Shown piece after piece: positions 1 to 13,328 of a stretch of 64,000 bases of DNA (positions are counted from its first letter, which is position 1; every line of letters begins with the position of its first letter). Origin of the DNA: Psococerastis gibbosa (taxonomy: Eukaryota > Arthropoda > Insecta > Psocodea > Psocidae). The stretch is from positions 19,735,089-19,799,088 of the forward strand of contig OZ020488.1 of assembly GCA_963971405.1 (NCBI GenBank), in the 5' to 3' direction. The position numbers and the translations under genes were made by a program. The notes beneath the pieces are model-generated. The model searched no databases. It had not been told where the DNA came from and saw only the letters and a list, made by a program, of their open reading frames with translations.

Positions 1-185
1 AAAATTCTGGTTACGGGCCTGCGTCCCGTCTATCAATTTAATGCTTTGGGATAGGGAATTTCGAGGCAAGTGAAATTTAACCATAAGGAAAGTATTTAAC
101 ATGGAAATTTCTTATTATTTATCTCGGTACCCATACTAATTTGATAAATAGGGAAGCATGTTCGAGTAAACTCGGAGCGGTTCAT
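1..185 (+). repeat. 3' end of dispersed repeat R1, in an RNF41 intron
   Basis: From about position 55 to 185 the sequence matches the end of an ~820 bp dispersed repeat whose full copies lie at 14769-15590 (+) and 23280-24125 (-). Shared blocks are the segment around AAATTTAACCATAAGGAAA and the terminal segment GCATGTTCGAGTAAACTCGG. The copy stops about 14 bases before the splice acceptor at 197-198. Positions 1-54 hold nothing I recognise. Confidence 0.7.
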
Positions 186-198
186 TTGTATTTTGCAG

Positions 199-3090
199 GT
201 TGGATATTATTTGTGATAATGTGATGCATGGGTGCACGTTAGTAGTCAAACTAGACGTCCTCGCAATTCATGTTGCTGAATGCGAGTTCAATCCCAAGAG
301 ACCCATCCCGTGTGAACAAGGATGCGGTCTGGTTATTCCTAAAGATGAAATTAAGGTAATTCTATTCAATTTATAATACTGTGCATTTTGGTACCAAAAA
401 TATATTCTTTCTTATTATTATTTTGTCGTTAGTAGTATATACGCAGGGGCAGTATTTAATTTCTTTTAATTCCTGGTATTTACACAACTCTTAAGTACCT
501 ATCGTTTGTAGGATCACAACTGCGTGAAAGAGTTGAGGGCACTGGTGCAAAAAAAGCATGAAAAATTATCAGACTTCCAAGCTGAGCTGGCAGATCAGAG
601 ATTTCAAATTGGTGAATTAAAAAGGGAATTGGCTTTGCTGAAGGTAGGTATGTTTCTCACTTATTTCTTTTTTGTTTCGTTATCTATGACCATGTTCAAT
701 AAAAAAAAAGTAGAGGCTTCAGTTGAAATAATTTTATATGGTTTTCTTATTTTTCTCTTTTAGCAGCGCATATACAATACTAGTATTTATCGTGAATTCA
801 CATTACCTACCTTCTTTTTTGTCGTTTTTCATTATTAGATAACTTAGACTGCTCTTGTATAAAAAAAAAAAAAAAAAAAAAAAACAGGCTAATCATCGAT
901 CATGTATCATGAGTAATAGTTCCAAAAAAACATGGCAGAAATGTCAATTGATCGAAATTAATTAGCCTAATAGCTCATTCCTCCACTCCAATAATAGAAA
1001 AATCGTTTTTTGAGGAGCTTCTAATATGACAATACCTAAACGGTAGCAAAGCTGGAAGAGATATAATCTGCAACAGATTTTTCTGGTGCCAAGGGATACT
1101 CTAAGCCCTATCTCCTCAATTTGGAGGCACCATGTGTTAAGGTGAGCGTAGTATCATCCGAAAACTGACGACTGACGCAGTGTGTGTTTTTCTTTTTTTC
1201 GCTACTGACCTTTTATGACGATTCATTGATATTTTTTGATTCTACAAATCAATTAACGCACTTCTTGACAAATCACTCGACACTTTAGTCTTTAAGGTAC
1301 CTAGCTGATAGTGAAAAGCCCATTTTTAGTCCTCGCACATACAGTATGTGCAAATAAGCAACGCTTCAAATCGCGTTGCGTGCATAGCACTCCTTTGCTA
1401 TTTGTTACGATTACCTGAATAAATTAATAAATAGATAATGACTTTTATTCTATTGCGAAGCCAACCTATATAGGGGCTACAAAGTCCTGTCTTACAGCAA
1501 ACTAGGATAACCGTCATTGTGACAACACTTGCTTGCAATATTAATTGTGCCATGAAGATTATGTTCTATCTACTTAAATATAGCCTACATTCACATCAAA
1601 ATAGGATGAAAGTTAGTAAATTTATACGTGGCACGCTCTTGTTGAACGGAGTGTATATTAATGTAACGCGCAGCCTCAAACCCGCGGGGTTAGCGCACAG
1701 ACCGGTTCTAATATTATTCGCCCGTGCGGTTAGCGCACAACCAGTTGATGCAATACAAAATGTGTACAAAAACATGTACCAGTTATCTAATATTACAAAT
1801 TTAAGTCTAATAAAATACAATACAATTAGGTAAGTAAGGTCTGCTCTAGTTCTTAATTAAAAAGATTTCCACGACCCCTACCGGAGTCAAAAAACCGGGC
1901 TGATTGTACTTAAAAAGACGAAGCCTTCTTAAGACTCAGGCCCATCAGCTCGGATTCTATCGGTTTCATCATTTTGCCAAGTTTGTTTACTAAGGAAAGA
2001 TGCTAAGCATTGCGAAAATGTCATGCGGCGCAGTCCGTATGCCTGCTGAATGTTGTTAATTCTTTTATCAACTTCTATGCACGTTTTCTCCTTTATTGTT
2101 AATTACATTGCATACGTGGTTCTAACCGAAATTAGAGGATATAGAAAAAACTGAACATGGCGGGAATTTCGGTTATAACGAGGACCTCTTCAACCAAAGT
2201 TATTTTAATGTCAGTGTTATATACCATATAATACTGAAATCTATTACATGCATTGTTCGATCGCCTTGTGCGCTAATAAAATTGCACCCTACCACATACA
2301 AAATTTATATGAAAACATTACTTATAAAATAACATTATGGAAGTGATTTTCAGGAATTCATGCGTGCTTTGAGGGTTTCGAATCCGACGATGCGCGCAAT
2401 TGCGGAACAAATGGATAGAGATGAAGTTGTCCGCTGGTCCAGTACACTTCCTCGCGCCAGAGTCACGAGATGGGGTGGTATGATCTCCACCCCTGACGAA
2501 CTGCTCCAGGTACTTAAATATTATTGTATTATTATTTAAGGCTTTTTTTTATGGACTTGAACCTTCACAACGAACAATACTTGCTATAGAGTAATGAAGT
2601 AGTTATAATTTAGTTCACTTGAATTGTTCTATCAAGTAATTTTTAAGAAAATACAAGATTCGCCCTTGGCACCAGGCAGTTAAAATTCTGCAGGCTCCAC
2701 TCACATTCAAATACAAGGCTGAGCGGAAAGCTATTTGAAAATATCAGTTCTCTCCAATATAAGTCTCTAGAATGTACTTTTACTTTTTTATAGCTTTACT
2801 TTTCTATTGTTTATTTTTAGACTATGATTAAACGTGCCCTCAACGAATCGCGATGCCCTTCACATATTGTAGACAGCCTTATGATGAACTGCCATGAACG
2901 TCGCTGGCCTCCAGGCCTCTCTTCCTTGGAGACTCGACAAAATAATCGCCGAAACTATGAGAATTACGTGTGTAAACGTGTTCCTGGCAAGCAGGCTGTC
3001 GTCGTTCTTCACTGCGATAACTGTCATATGACCGATGACATGACGTTAGATCCTGGTATTGTTATGATTTTCGCACATGGGATTGAATGA
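199..3090 (+). CDS. RNF41: RNF41/Nrdp1 E3 ubiquitin-protein ligase, C-terminal part (4 exons)
   Basis: Exons 199-355, 512-643, 2354-2509 and 2821-3090 (TGA) are flanked by AG and GT sites and keep one frame, giving 237 residues; the family is about 317 long. The first base of exon 199-355 completes a codon from an exon left of the window, so the RING finger is not visible. Exon 1 encodes the Cys/His-rich zinc-finger region (motifs CDN..GC, AECEFNPKRP, CEQGCG). Exon 2 is a charged coiled coil. Exons 3-4 form the C-terminal USP8/receptor-binding domain, with RVTRWGGMISTP, LETRQNNRR and the ending VMIFAHGIE. Known role of the family: a cytosolic E3 that ubiquitinates receptor tyrosine kinases and cytokine receptors. 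Start codon and promoter are outside. A possible AATAAA poly(A) signal is at 3491-3496. Confidence 0.93.
1419..1506 (-). repeat. SINE-1 tail fragment
   Basis: Matches the tail of SINE-1 (compare 45930-46020): an AATAAATA-type tract, then TATTRYTAAGCCAACCTA, then CTACAAAGTCCT. The tRNA-like head is missing, so this is a 5'-truncated copy in minus orientation. Confidence 0.65.
2127..2250. repeat. Fragment related to SINE-2 plus the long hairpin
   Basis: The first half (GAAATTAGAGGATAT...) matches 16515-16550, next to the tRNA-like element. The second half (CCTCTTCAACCAAAGTTA, then TGTCAGTGTTATA and CCATATAATACT) matches one arm of the hairpin at 16745-16867. The same two modules therefore occur together at two places. 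Confidence 0.6.
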
Positions 3091-3311
3091 GTTTCTTTTT
3101 ATTTCATTTTTAATTCTAAGTTGCCGGAAATCGGCTGTTATGGGGCAGCTACCAAACTGATGTCACATAATGGCACAACCTACAAAATACCGTATTCCCC
3201 CTCTCTACTTATTGTGAAGGAACAAACAAAAAATTAGTCTCTTTCCAGCTCTCCAAGTGCTACATACACTAGTGTTTCCTCTCACTAGTCACACTTGCAT
3301 CTTCTCTTTGA

Positions 3312-3535
3312 GTTGAGCAAATCTCAAATCGTTGATAAGCTGTAACTGTGCTAGCGGGTTATACTCTTTGTAGATGACAGTTATTGTCAAGGCGCTCAGG
3401 GTTTTATGCTAACATTAGTGGGTTTCTTATGCAAGTTAATTTTTTTACGATAATTTTAGATTTCTAACTCAGGTTATTATAACGAGTTTTAATAAAATAC
3501 TAATTTTTCGTTTGTTCATTAAACGGAAATACTAC
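3312..3535. repeat. Dispersed repeat R3, copy 1
   Basis: Matches 29255-29520 in the same orientation: ATCTCAAATCGTTGATAAG, TGTAACTGTG, GTAGATG.CAGTT, the CTCCGGGTTTT-type block, and a distal TTATTATAAC segment. The copies are diverged and the second has an insertion, so this looks like an old interspersed family. Confidence 0.65.
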
Positions 3536-5030
3536 GAAGGAGCTTGTTAATGTTGGTTTTACCAGAGCTCGAAGAAAGGCCAGGTAGTACAAAACCCGCG
3601 AATTATCAGGCACTAAAAAATTAAACGCTCTGTTAAAACTTAGTAAAACAGTTTGCCGAAGGAACCCTCTAATTTTAGTACAAAAAAAACTGCGTGCTTT
3701 CGGCGTGTTACTTTCCGTTAGTTTATTTAGTTTAGTAGTTTAATAAGTTTTAATAGAATTTATTACATTAGTTTTACATAACAGCAGCCTCGAGTGCTGG
3801 GGGCACCAGCTCGGCCTACATCCTCGTGAGGAGGCGTCCTTTGGCTTGGGCATTTATCTACTAATTACAACGCGTCCGGCCTTAAGAGGGACGTGTTTCC
3901 TAACCGCTACGAAGCTCGTGATATTTTTCTGTAGCACAGCAAACCTCACAAAGTTTACCGCCAACATTGAATATTCAGATTTTTAGGGAAAGAGTCAATG
4001 CCAGGGTACCCCTAATTATGAGGTTCGCATTGGGACTTTTTTTGGAGCCAAAATAAAAATTTTCATATTTTTTTTTATTTAGAGAAAATTGTGTAGAATG
4101 TGATTTACTAGTAGGGGAGCTCAAGCGGGGATTTCGGGATTTATTCAAGCGCGTAAGATTAAGGTATGGTAAGTTAATTACATGCTAAAACGTGTATATT
4201 TCACTAATCTGACCATTTGAGAGTGACCTAAAGAAACCGAAAGGCTAAAACGTTGTGCAGCTGCGTGATGCCTATATTTCTCACAACGTCCCCACTTTGA
4301 TTTCTGTTGCCATGACGCCTTGATATTATTTACAGCATATTTCCAACGTTTTGGATAATTTAGTTATTTTTAATATACTGTAACTTGCGTGAATTAAAAG
4401 TTTATAAATATTTACTATTATTAATATAATTTAAAATTATATTTAATATTTCCTGAGCATTTCAATTAATTAAGTTCAGTGATTTAAAAAAAAAATCTAA
4501 AAAAAAAAAAAATTCTTTTAATTGTTAGATTAGGCAGATCCTTCCAGATAATCGTAACATTATTAGACAGCACATCTATGACATAAAGATGAACGATATA
4601 TCAATATCTGACGCGCTCGGGTATGTCCACGCAACCGTTGTTTTTGTACATTTTTGAAAATCTATAGCAGCTTCCTCCACCGATGAAGAGGCATACATTA
4701 TATAATTTCTTTTTTCTTTTTATTACCTTTGCCTTACAACCCAGTTGGTCTCTATGACGCTCGGGTAAATCCCCATTTAGCATCGCGGGCTCCCCTACTA
4801 TACATATAAATAACTATTGATTCGACAGTAATCAGGACAATTATTGACAATTTAAAAAAATCAAAATAGCCTACAGCTCCAGTTCCAGCCCCTCCGTCCA
4901 CTTTTGTATTCTTGTTGTAGCATGTAAAACTACTAGTATATCAGTGTTAGCTAAAAACTAAGTTTATACCTACACACTGTGACTTGATTGTAAAAAATGA
5001 AAATTTTTCTTCAATCGTAATACGTGAAAG

Positions 5031-5754
5031 ACGGCTTTGCAAATACAAATGAAAAAACTCTCCATGCAAATTTCCTATGCTGCATTTTCAAATCAGATAA
5101 AACTACTTTGCATGTAGTAGCAAATACTCCGCAAGTTTAAGATCATCTGGCTTCCTCGTGAATTTTTTGGCCCTTACCAAACAGTTTAAGTTGAAATGTT
5201 GTTTCAGCCTCACTGCTTTGGCTTTTCATCTTGCTCATACTCGACCTACTACCTTCAGTAAGGCTTACAACTCTTTTATGTTTTCTGAATACTTTTAACA
5301 TCGAAGTTAATCGTCTACTTTCAAGTTGATCCATTATAGTACAGTACCCTACTCTTAGAAATTTTTTTTTATACATTTCTGAAATTCAAGAAACGCAGCA
5401 ATAATAAATATACATAAATAATAATTTTGATTTTGTTCTATGATTATCCAATAATCGTTCCACTAACCGTTCTACAGTATTTGAAGACATTTAACTAAAA
5501 TATTGACAAATTTAATTTTGATTTTGACATTTGTAAAAAAAAAAAATTGAAGAACAAATTGAAAATTTCAGCTCAATAAGTAAGCAATGTCCACCTGTGA
5601 CCTTAATGCATTAAATTAAGGATGGAAACCCCCAGTTGTTTTGTGTATACGAAAACATGTAAAGTAGTTCCATCTGATTTGAAAATGCAGCATAGGAAAT
5701 TTGCATGGAGAGGAAGTCATAACAGGAATATTCGTTGTGTGTTTGCAAAGCCGC
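5031..5754. repeat. Inverted repeat with ~85-100 bp arms
   Basis: 5031-5114 is the reverse complement of 5655-5754, with small indels. The shared core contains CCATGCAAATTTCCTATGC and CATTTTCAAATCAGAT, and the outer ends contain GGCTTTGCAAA. About 540 bp lie between the arms. This is likely a degraded foldback element. Confidence 0.65.
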
Positions 5755-7339
5755 CTGGTCCAACAGTACATGCATTCATGAATTCGCTTTTTTAACTCTG
5801 GTCGCACTCTACTTACTACCCTAACTAGCTCAATATCGGACACTTGTAATTTAAAGAAAAAATAAATTTTGTGAAATAAGTGAGTAAAAAATTCGAGAGC
5901 TGGTTAGGGTAGTACAAACAGCAATAGAATTTGCTTAGTAATGAAATTTCGAGGCATTTTCATGTACAATATTTTGTTAGTATGTGCAATAACAGACCCT
6001 CATAAATTGGTAAAATAAACCAATAAAATACACTACTACTATCAAGTATTACTAAAATTTACATTTATACGACCGATTTCGATAAATTTAACAAAAACAA
6101 AGTTCGAGACATTGCCTATTCGGCTACTTCTTAATGTTCTTTAATCATACGCTGAAAATACCTTCCGGTCTGGGCCATAAAATGCAGCCATTTTTTGTTC
6201 AAATCCACCGAGTAGACACCCGACCTTGAACATTTCTCTATTTGCGGCTCGCAGTAATGAGACACGAAATAACCCAATAAAACGCGATTAAAAATTTTGA
6301 ACGTCTCCTTCACTCCACAACTACCTACCCTTTCCGAAACTCCTGTATGCGGTAGATAATTTTTTGTTTTCAAATTTGTCTCATTTCAACAACCGCTCAA
6401 CGGGAAACAGTAAACCACAGGAAAAATATGGAATCAAACAATCCATGCAATGGCGGCGGCAGAGTAAAATATTTTTTTTACGCGTATCCTTATATTAGGA
6501 CGATAAAAACAAGAACAAATAATGGCAAAAAAGGGAAAATTTCTGCCCTCCCTGAAAGTGATCAAAACAAAAATAAAACATATAACTTATGTAAAAACGT
6601 CTTAAACTATGGAACGTTTATGAGAATGTCACCTTTTTTATGTATCTTTAACCTGTTGATGTCCTAGTGCCGAAACCGGTCGCATAACTTGTATTTTAGT
6701 AATACCTGACTAAGTTGTGTATTTTATTTGTTTATTTTACTATGAGGATGTATCACAAAGTGCAAGTATTATTTATTTATTATTATTTTTTCCAATAATC
6801 ATTAAATTGGTGAATATTAATTTTAAATAATGATTTATTACCAAAACAGGGTTGCCAATCCACATTTCGCTCATTTACATGTGAATCGTCAATTTGCAGC
6901 CCGCAATGAATCTTTTTTTTTTAATTGTGGCTAAGTAGTCATAAGAATCTTTGAACTGAATCTTTTTTAGCTTTAGTATTTTCTTATCAATTCCAGGGCG
7001 AGGATGGTTAATAGTACTCTATGTGTTGCATTAATCGTTTGGGTTTTTATTAATAAGAAAGTAAAGTGATCTCCTATAAATTACTTGTTCTGTCCTTTTA
7101 TTTGGCTGTAATGTTTATAGATTTTTCGCGTTGCTTGCTTATAACAGTAGCATAATTGTAATTTTTATGATTTATAGCCTATCAATAAGTTCATTCGTTT
7201 TAAAAATTATAGTCACTATTAAAAATGCTTCGGCATAGGCAATAACCATGTAACATATTATAAAAGATAATTTGCAATATATTGTAAAATAAAATAACGT
7301 TAATCTTCAGATCGGTCTATATGTCTTCGGACAGAAAAA

Positions 7340-8155
7340 TTATTTGTTGAAAGCAAACATTCTAGAAAACAAACGTTTTTCTTCTTTTAGATATTCACAT
7401 TTTCTGATGTGAATTGCTTTTATTTCAGCGACTATGCAATGTTCATTAGGCTTAAGAGCTAGCGCATACTTTTGTGCCTCTAGAGCAGCGTCATAATCAT
7501 TTTCTAACAAATGTGCTTTACCTTTGCGGTACCACGCCTTCACAGATAAATTATCTCTGGACAATACCTGAAAATAAATTGAGACAGTTACACAAAGGCC
7601 ATAGACACTACCGGATCTCATAGTTTGATTCAGCTTCACATTCTTCGTGCATGTAGGAAAGAAATTTGTGTCGTTTTCAAATGTTGGTAAATTATCTTTT
7701 AACAAAAAGAGCCGGTACGAGTGAACCCTTACGTGCTTTCCTATTTATCAATTACGAGTAGTGTAGATAATATTAGTAGTTCCAAGCTAAATAATTGTCC
7801 TAAGGTTAAATTTTGACTGCCTGGACTTTCCCAATTCAAAAGCACTGAATAGATCGATGGGATGATTGCATAGTTTCAATGAACGGGCAGACAAATACAG
7901 TATATTAAAACGTAGTAATAATTGTAAGAATGCAATGTATTGTGGCATGAATTATTCATAATTTCTTCAAAAAATATTTTTTTTTCAAAACCAAAACTTT
8001 TCTTGAGAAAGCAACCTGTTTTGTTACTCTATTTAACACCTAAACATACCTGACGTTGGAAAGCATCGATAGAGAAGTTCCGTGGAAACATAATTTTTCA
8101 TTTTTTGCTCTCAGAACCAAACTATCAAGGGGCAAGCGACTTATTGGGGTTTCCT

Positions 8156-8193
<38 letters not shown>

Positions 8194-11100
8194 TTTTTGG
8201 AGTTAGCCAAAAATAATAAACCATTTTCCCGAGACGTGATTTTTGTGAATATGCAGTATATGCCAAATTTCATAAAAATCCACCGAACAGGTTGCCCACA
8301 ATTCGATGGGCAGGAAGACATTTGTAAAAAACACTTTTTTTATTCCTGGGACCTCAAAACGTGTAAATTCACTGAAATCTCTAAACCGAAAAAAGCTTTG
8401 CTTTCCTTATACTACGCATAAATAGGAAAGCAATAATAGAAATTTACAAAATTTCTAAAATTGCACCTTAAGAGGATATGGAATGAAGAAATTAGTCACC
8501 CCTTGATCACGCAAAATCAGTCAGTTAATTTTTTTTATTTAATTCACGTAAACTATTTGGTCTATCCAGGTTGAAGACGAGAACTTCCTACACAATATCA
8601 TAGGGCATTCTAACTTTTCAGTGCTGCCATTTCTCCATGGACATTGATTGCAATGCGTGAAATGTTGGTCATTTTAGTTTATTAAATAATTAAAGCTCCA
8701 AAATTTAAAAATACTCAATGAAAATTTGTATGAAGAAGGCCTCTACAACTTCCATAGACCAAATCTTTACCAAAACTTACTGAGAAAATTAAATAAAAAA
8801 TAACCACCAAGTAATCCAGGGGTGACCAATATTTACGCCCCACATTCTGTTAAGATAGAAAAAATATAGATAAAAGTATGCCTGTGTCCAATCTAAAGAA
8901 ACATAGTACAATACAATAGAAGATTAACCAACAATAAGAAACAGACCGAGACAAATAGCACTCACCTTACCACAATACTCTAAGCAACTCTGGCCATCCC
9001 CTATGGTTAATTTGGTTGCCGACAAGTTAAGATAGCAGTTGTGACGCTCGTGACTTAAACAATCCGTTAGTTCACTCTCTTCTGATTTGCTAAGTGTTAG
9101 GTGAGGAGTTCCTCTTGTGATCCAGTCTATATATCTCACACACTTTCGGAACTTTCTATCTGCTTCGGCAAAGTTTTTTTGCGCGAAATGGTATTTTCCA
9201 GAAGCGGAAATAGTAGTGACAACTTTTTTTAAGTCTTCGACCTGAAATTCGTCAATTATAAAAAAAACACTAAAATATGCAAATGGGAGTTAGGTAAATT
9301 TTAAATACTGTATGAGCAGGTAGCATTAAGAGCAAATTCCATTTTTTGCGCACCAAGTCAAATGAGCAAAGTGAAATATCGATCATAAATGAGATGCCAC
9401 AAAGTAGAAGAAATTCTCTATATTTATATACTATATTATGTACCTGTACACCACAGTTTTGCAATTCTTTGGACCTGACATCCTCAGTGGCCGTTATTTT
9501 TGTTTTTTACAAATCAAGTTCAATAACTATGAACGATCGGTGCTAATGGTAATTAAATTAGGAATATTTATTTATGCTGCATATATATTATTTTTAACTA
9601 ATTGTTATATTTATCACAAACGAAAAGATCTGATCAGATTAAAAAATTCATGTTATTTTGTACTTATCACACCTCTCTTACAATGGACATAGCATCGCGT
9701 ACTGTGAGTTAGAGCCCAAACACCTAACCTACCTTTACTAATCCAGGCACAATTTCCAAGTCAGCTGGCCCATGTGGGAATGTATCAGGAGTGGAATCAA
9801 GATCTCCATAGCACCATTCATCATCATTTCGCAATTCGCCTGAGTCTCGGATCAGACAAGGAACCAAGGGCGTATCATTCGTCTTCTTCACATCTCCCAT
9901 CTCACATAAAAATTAACAGTCAATTATTAAAGAGATCCATCCACTAATTACATTGTAATTAAAATAACTTTGTTGAGTTCATCCATGTTAACTCACCTGC
10001 TGAACGCAAGAGAATCCTTTAATGACCCTACCGAACACTACGGATCTTCCATTTAAATGAGGACAGTCAGTATTTGTAATAATAAATTGAGAATTGCAGT
10101 ATACTTCATCGGTATTGACCATACTCAAGACACCCGGTTGATCATGCTGAAATCATTTCAATTTTATATTTCATATCTATAACTTCTTTGACTGCCTATT
10201 GCCATTGCGAAAACTAGAAATTTACACAATGCGCTAGCCTACATGCTTGGAGTTGAGCCGTAGAAGTTCTATGGGTGTTCTACTGCACCCTGATTAAATC
10301 AAGCTATCAACATTTTCCTCTCAAGTACCAGTACTATCGTGATTATACGCACACGGGCCAATACCTTGCGGTTTCAGCAGCCTGATCATGGCGATTATAA
10401 TACTATAATATAATACCCTGGTATTAAAAATGTAAACAAGATAATTTTACAATGGAAAGTGCTATTCAATATTTGTTTGTTAATAGTTTTAACCCCAGGA
10501 GTAAGTTAATACCAATCGCCATAATCGGCCCACTGGAATTAAAAATGGAAACAAGATAATTTTTGGATGGAAAGTGATATTCAAAACTCTGAGAATAAGT
10601 TATTACTAAACGGCATAATAGGCCCTCTGGACATTGCTTGGTTCAAAGCGTCAATAAAAAGAATAGCCTACAACAAAGAAAGTTCTCGACCACGAGGGTT
10701 TCGTTGACATACCATACACACTGTATGGGTAATTGATTTTCTGACTACGCTGACCGAAGTAAGTAGTGCACTACATAATCTAATGACAGAATTGTGAAAC
10801 TATTTAATGTTTCTCTACATGTTAATCTACATTCTACATGCCTAAATGATGGAATGTTGTGGTTGAATAATTATGAAAATCTTGCCTGTTCCTGAAATCA
10901 TCAAATATTACTACTCGATACTTATTACGCCCCATTGTCATTTGGATGATAAAACCAGAAATTTAACAGGAGTGAGATAGGTTTACTGAGTACACAAAGA
11001 ATGTACGAATCCTAGGCAATGAATCGATAATCTTCATCAATTCTCATGGTGTACTCATTTAAATATGAAACACAATAACAGCAGCTCACCTGCATAGTAA

Positions 11101-13328
11101 AGTTTTCAAGAGAAAACTTTGGTCCGTAAATGGAATAACCAGACGATCCATCAAAATTTACAATGTCGCCACCTTGGAACATAAAATGTGGAACTACTTT
11201 GTGGAACAAACTTCCCTTATACTGTAGCGGCAGGTTAGTATCAGCCCGGCATTTCTCGCCAGTACATAGGGCTCGAAAATTTTCAGCCGTAAACGGTACG
11301 GCATGTTTGTAAAGTTCTATCACCACTCGTCCAACTTAAAAAAAGAACAACAATTTGATTTCATGTTCTAAAGGTTCCATTGGAATAAGAGTACGCTGAC
11401 AATTTACGAGTTGATGACACCAATGGCTGTAGTAAATTTTGACGTGACAACGTCTAAATCGATGAGCGCTGGCTGGAATGCTGGGTGCATGCACGAAGTC
11501 ACTCATCCGTTACGCGGGTTTAAAGCAACTTTTTGGGGAGATATAAAAGGCCTGTCTCAATTTAAATTATACCCATGTCTCCGTCTATTCAGGCCATGTC
11601 ATTCATTCATATATTTGATGTGATAGGGAAAAGGGTTCGACTTTGGGGGGAGGAAACGTGAGGAGGTGCGCCCGAATTTTCGCTGAAAATCGGCCTTTAT
11701 CAGCCACGTTTTTGGAAGTGTCAATATCAATATGAAAACTTCAAACTACTTTAGTTCTTTTCCACCTTTCTTACTCTTTCTAGACATATATTCAGTTTTA
11801 CTATCCGTCTCTTTGTTCGGGCACAGGTGAGATGATAAGCCATCCGTGTTTTGGCCAAAAAAACCGGTTGAAAGGGTTTCTCCCATTACATGCAGAGTAA
11901 AAAAATTCCACAGCCTGCAAAATTTAATCGACATGAATTGTTAATGTCTCATTAGAAGCAGTATCAATGAAGGTTTCAAACGTGTATAAATATATAATTT
12001 CAAATTCACACCTTAAACACAAGCGGAAAATAAACTTTTGTAAAAATGATGCGATAAAGTTCCTTTCGAGGAATCCCATTAAAATCACAATCACCCTTTA
12101 AATTATACCTATGTCTTCGTCTATTCTTTCTAAGTAAGGTTGCCGTGCCCGGATATAGGCCTATATATAAATGCGACCTTATGTAGGTCAACTAAGTTGA
12201 ATACATTGTCATTCATGAGTCTTTAGGGCTATCATAAAGAGCACATAACGACAAGGGCGTACGCAGCTATGGGCAGGGGGCGCTTGCCTCCCCCCTAAAT
12301 CTTAAATAAAAAAATAAAAGAAATTAGATTATCTATTGAAATGTTTTTATATTTGACGAAAATCATATTAAAAATTCGCGCAGGTGAGTATAGCTCTTTT
12401 GCTTAAAACAGGTCGGCGCTCACTTTAAAAAAGGTCTCTGTCATGTATATAGTGACGTCATTAAACCCATTTTCAAACGTTTCGACTGAAATCTGCGAAC
12501 TTCATTAATAATTAATCAAAGCGCAATTTCATTTGACTTAGAGTTGAAAATGCGTAAACCTCCACTATTTTGCAAGCCCTCCGGGCGACCCTGCACAAGG
12601 GTGTCAAATTAGGGTGGGAACACTAAGGTGATGCCCCCTACCCTCCAATTTAGAAGCTGCGAAGGCCCATGCATAACGACAAGTTAGGACCATGGCGTAA
12701 AATCACCCGCCTAGTAACAAACCAGCAGTGAGCTTTTTGTCATCCTGTATTACCGCATTTGGCATTTGCTACCTTCATTATAATTTTCTTGAACCGGAAT
12801 TCTAATTACCAGCTGACTCTAACGGTGGGGCAATTAGTTACAACAAGTTCCACACACTATAATATATATAGTATATAATATATATTATATATAGGGCAGG
12901 CTCACTAACACACCTCTGTATAGCAGGGTTGAGTTCGACCTCAGGAATGGGACAGTATCTTCTTTAAGGGGCCAGAAGAATCCGGCCTATTAGACTCCGG
13001 CCGTGAAAGCCTTCGTTAATACCTTCTTTAGTATTTTAGAACCGTATATTACAACACTCTTTCAGATTCAAGTGGCTGGTGGTCTTACTCTATGATGCTT
13101 GTAGTCTATGACCTGACAGAAATAAATTATTATTTGACATTAAAATTTTAGGAAGCTCCAATAACCTTGCCTACTATCGTAAAAATGAAATTTACGGACT
13201 GCAAAACAAAAACACGGTTTATGTCACTTACCATTTTCATTGCCAATTGCCAAATCAAGAAATACAACTGGGTTTCCAACGTCTGTTAATTCAACTTCCT
13301 TCTCCTTAATCCCATTAATTAGCTTCAT
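7340..13328 (-). CDS. PPID: Cyclophilin 40-like peptidyl-prolyl isomerase (PPID), 6 exons
   Basis: Minus-strand exons: 13328-13232 (ATG), 11334-11090, 10146-9997, 9900-9733, 9241-8966 and 7567-7340 (TAA). All junctions are GT/AG and the phases close to 387 residues; human PPID is 370. Residues ~15-180 are a cyclophilin domain ([36 protein letters not shown]). Residues ~220-385 are the TPR region ([15 protein letters not shown]), ending in FSRMFAFNK, which resembles the family's C-terminus. Known role: cytosolic Hsp90 co-chaperone with prolyl isomerase activity, binding the Hsp90 tail through its TPRs. Oddities: the catalytic Arg of cyclophilin A is Lys here (FHKVV), and the segment before NSQF is divergent, so isomerase activity may be weak. 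The ATG was chosen because it opens exon 1 in frame with an acceptable length. Confidence 0.92.
7940..8440 (-). repeat. Dispersed repeat R1, diverged copy in a PPID intron
   Basis: Lies in the last PPID intron (7568-8965). Blocks match 23540-24125: TTTAACACCTAAA, CATCGATAGA, AAACTATCAAGGGGCAAGC, CCTGGGACCTCAAAACGTG and TTTCCTTATACTACG. A 36-base T run (8157-8192) interrupts it. Confidence 0.75.
10380..10630. repeat. MITE family M1, two adjacent pieces in a PPID intron
   Basis: Two neighbouring units share ATTAAAAATG(T/G)AAACAAG, CTATTCAA and AGTAAGTTAATACC-like blocks. They are bounded by ATCATGGCGATT on the left and AATCGCCATAATCGG on the right, so the ends are inverted. Related copies lie at 26262-26393, 27056-27190 and 37947-38105. 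Confidence 0.6.
11335..13231 (-). other. PPID intron 1
   Basis: An 1.9 kb intron. It holds old repeat debris (around 12240-12700, with a GGGGGCGCTTGCCTCCCCCC block) and a short AT palindromic tract at 12860-12896. No gene or RNA is recognised. Confidence 0.5.

Larger units (their letters stand above)
356..2353 (+). other. RNF41 introns with repeat debris
   Basis: Intron 356-511 is plain. Intron 644-2353 holds a 24-base poly(A) run at 861-884, the tail of a SINE-1 copy at 1419-1506, and a repeat piece at 2127-2250 related to the SINE-2/hairpin sequence at 16505-16868. ORFs around 1519-1833 have no recognisable protein signature and run through repeat sequence. Confidence 0.6.
3091..7339. other. 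Intergenic region between RNF41 and PPID
   Basis: AT-rich and without a recognisable gene. It contains repeat R3 (about 3312-3535), homopolymer runs and an inverted repeat (5031-5114 / 5655-5754). The short ORFs here have no conserved motif, and several simply read through the inverted repeat. Confidence 0.55.
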
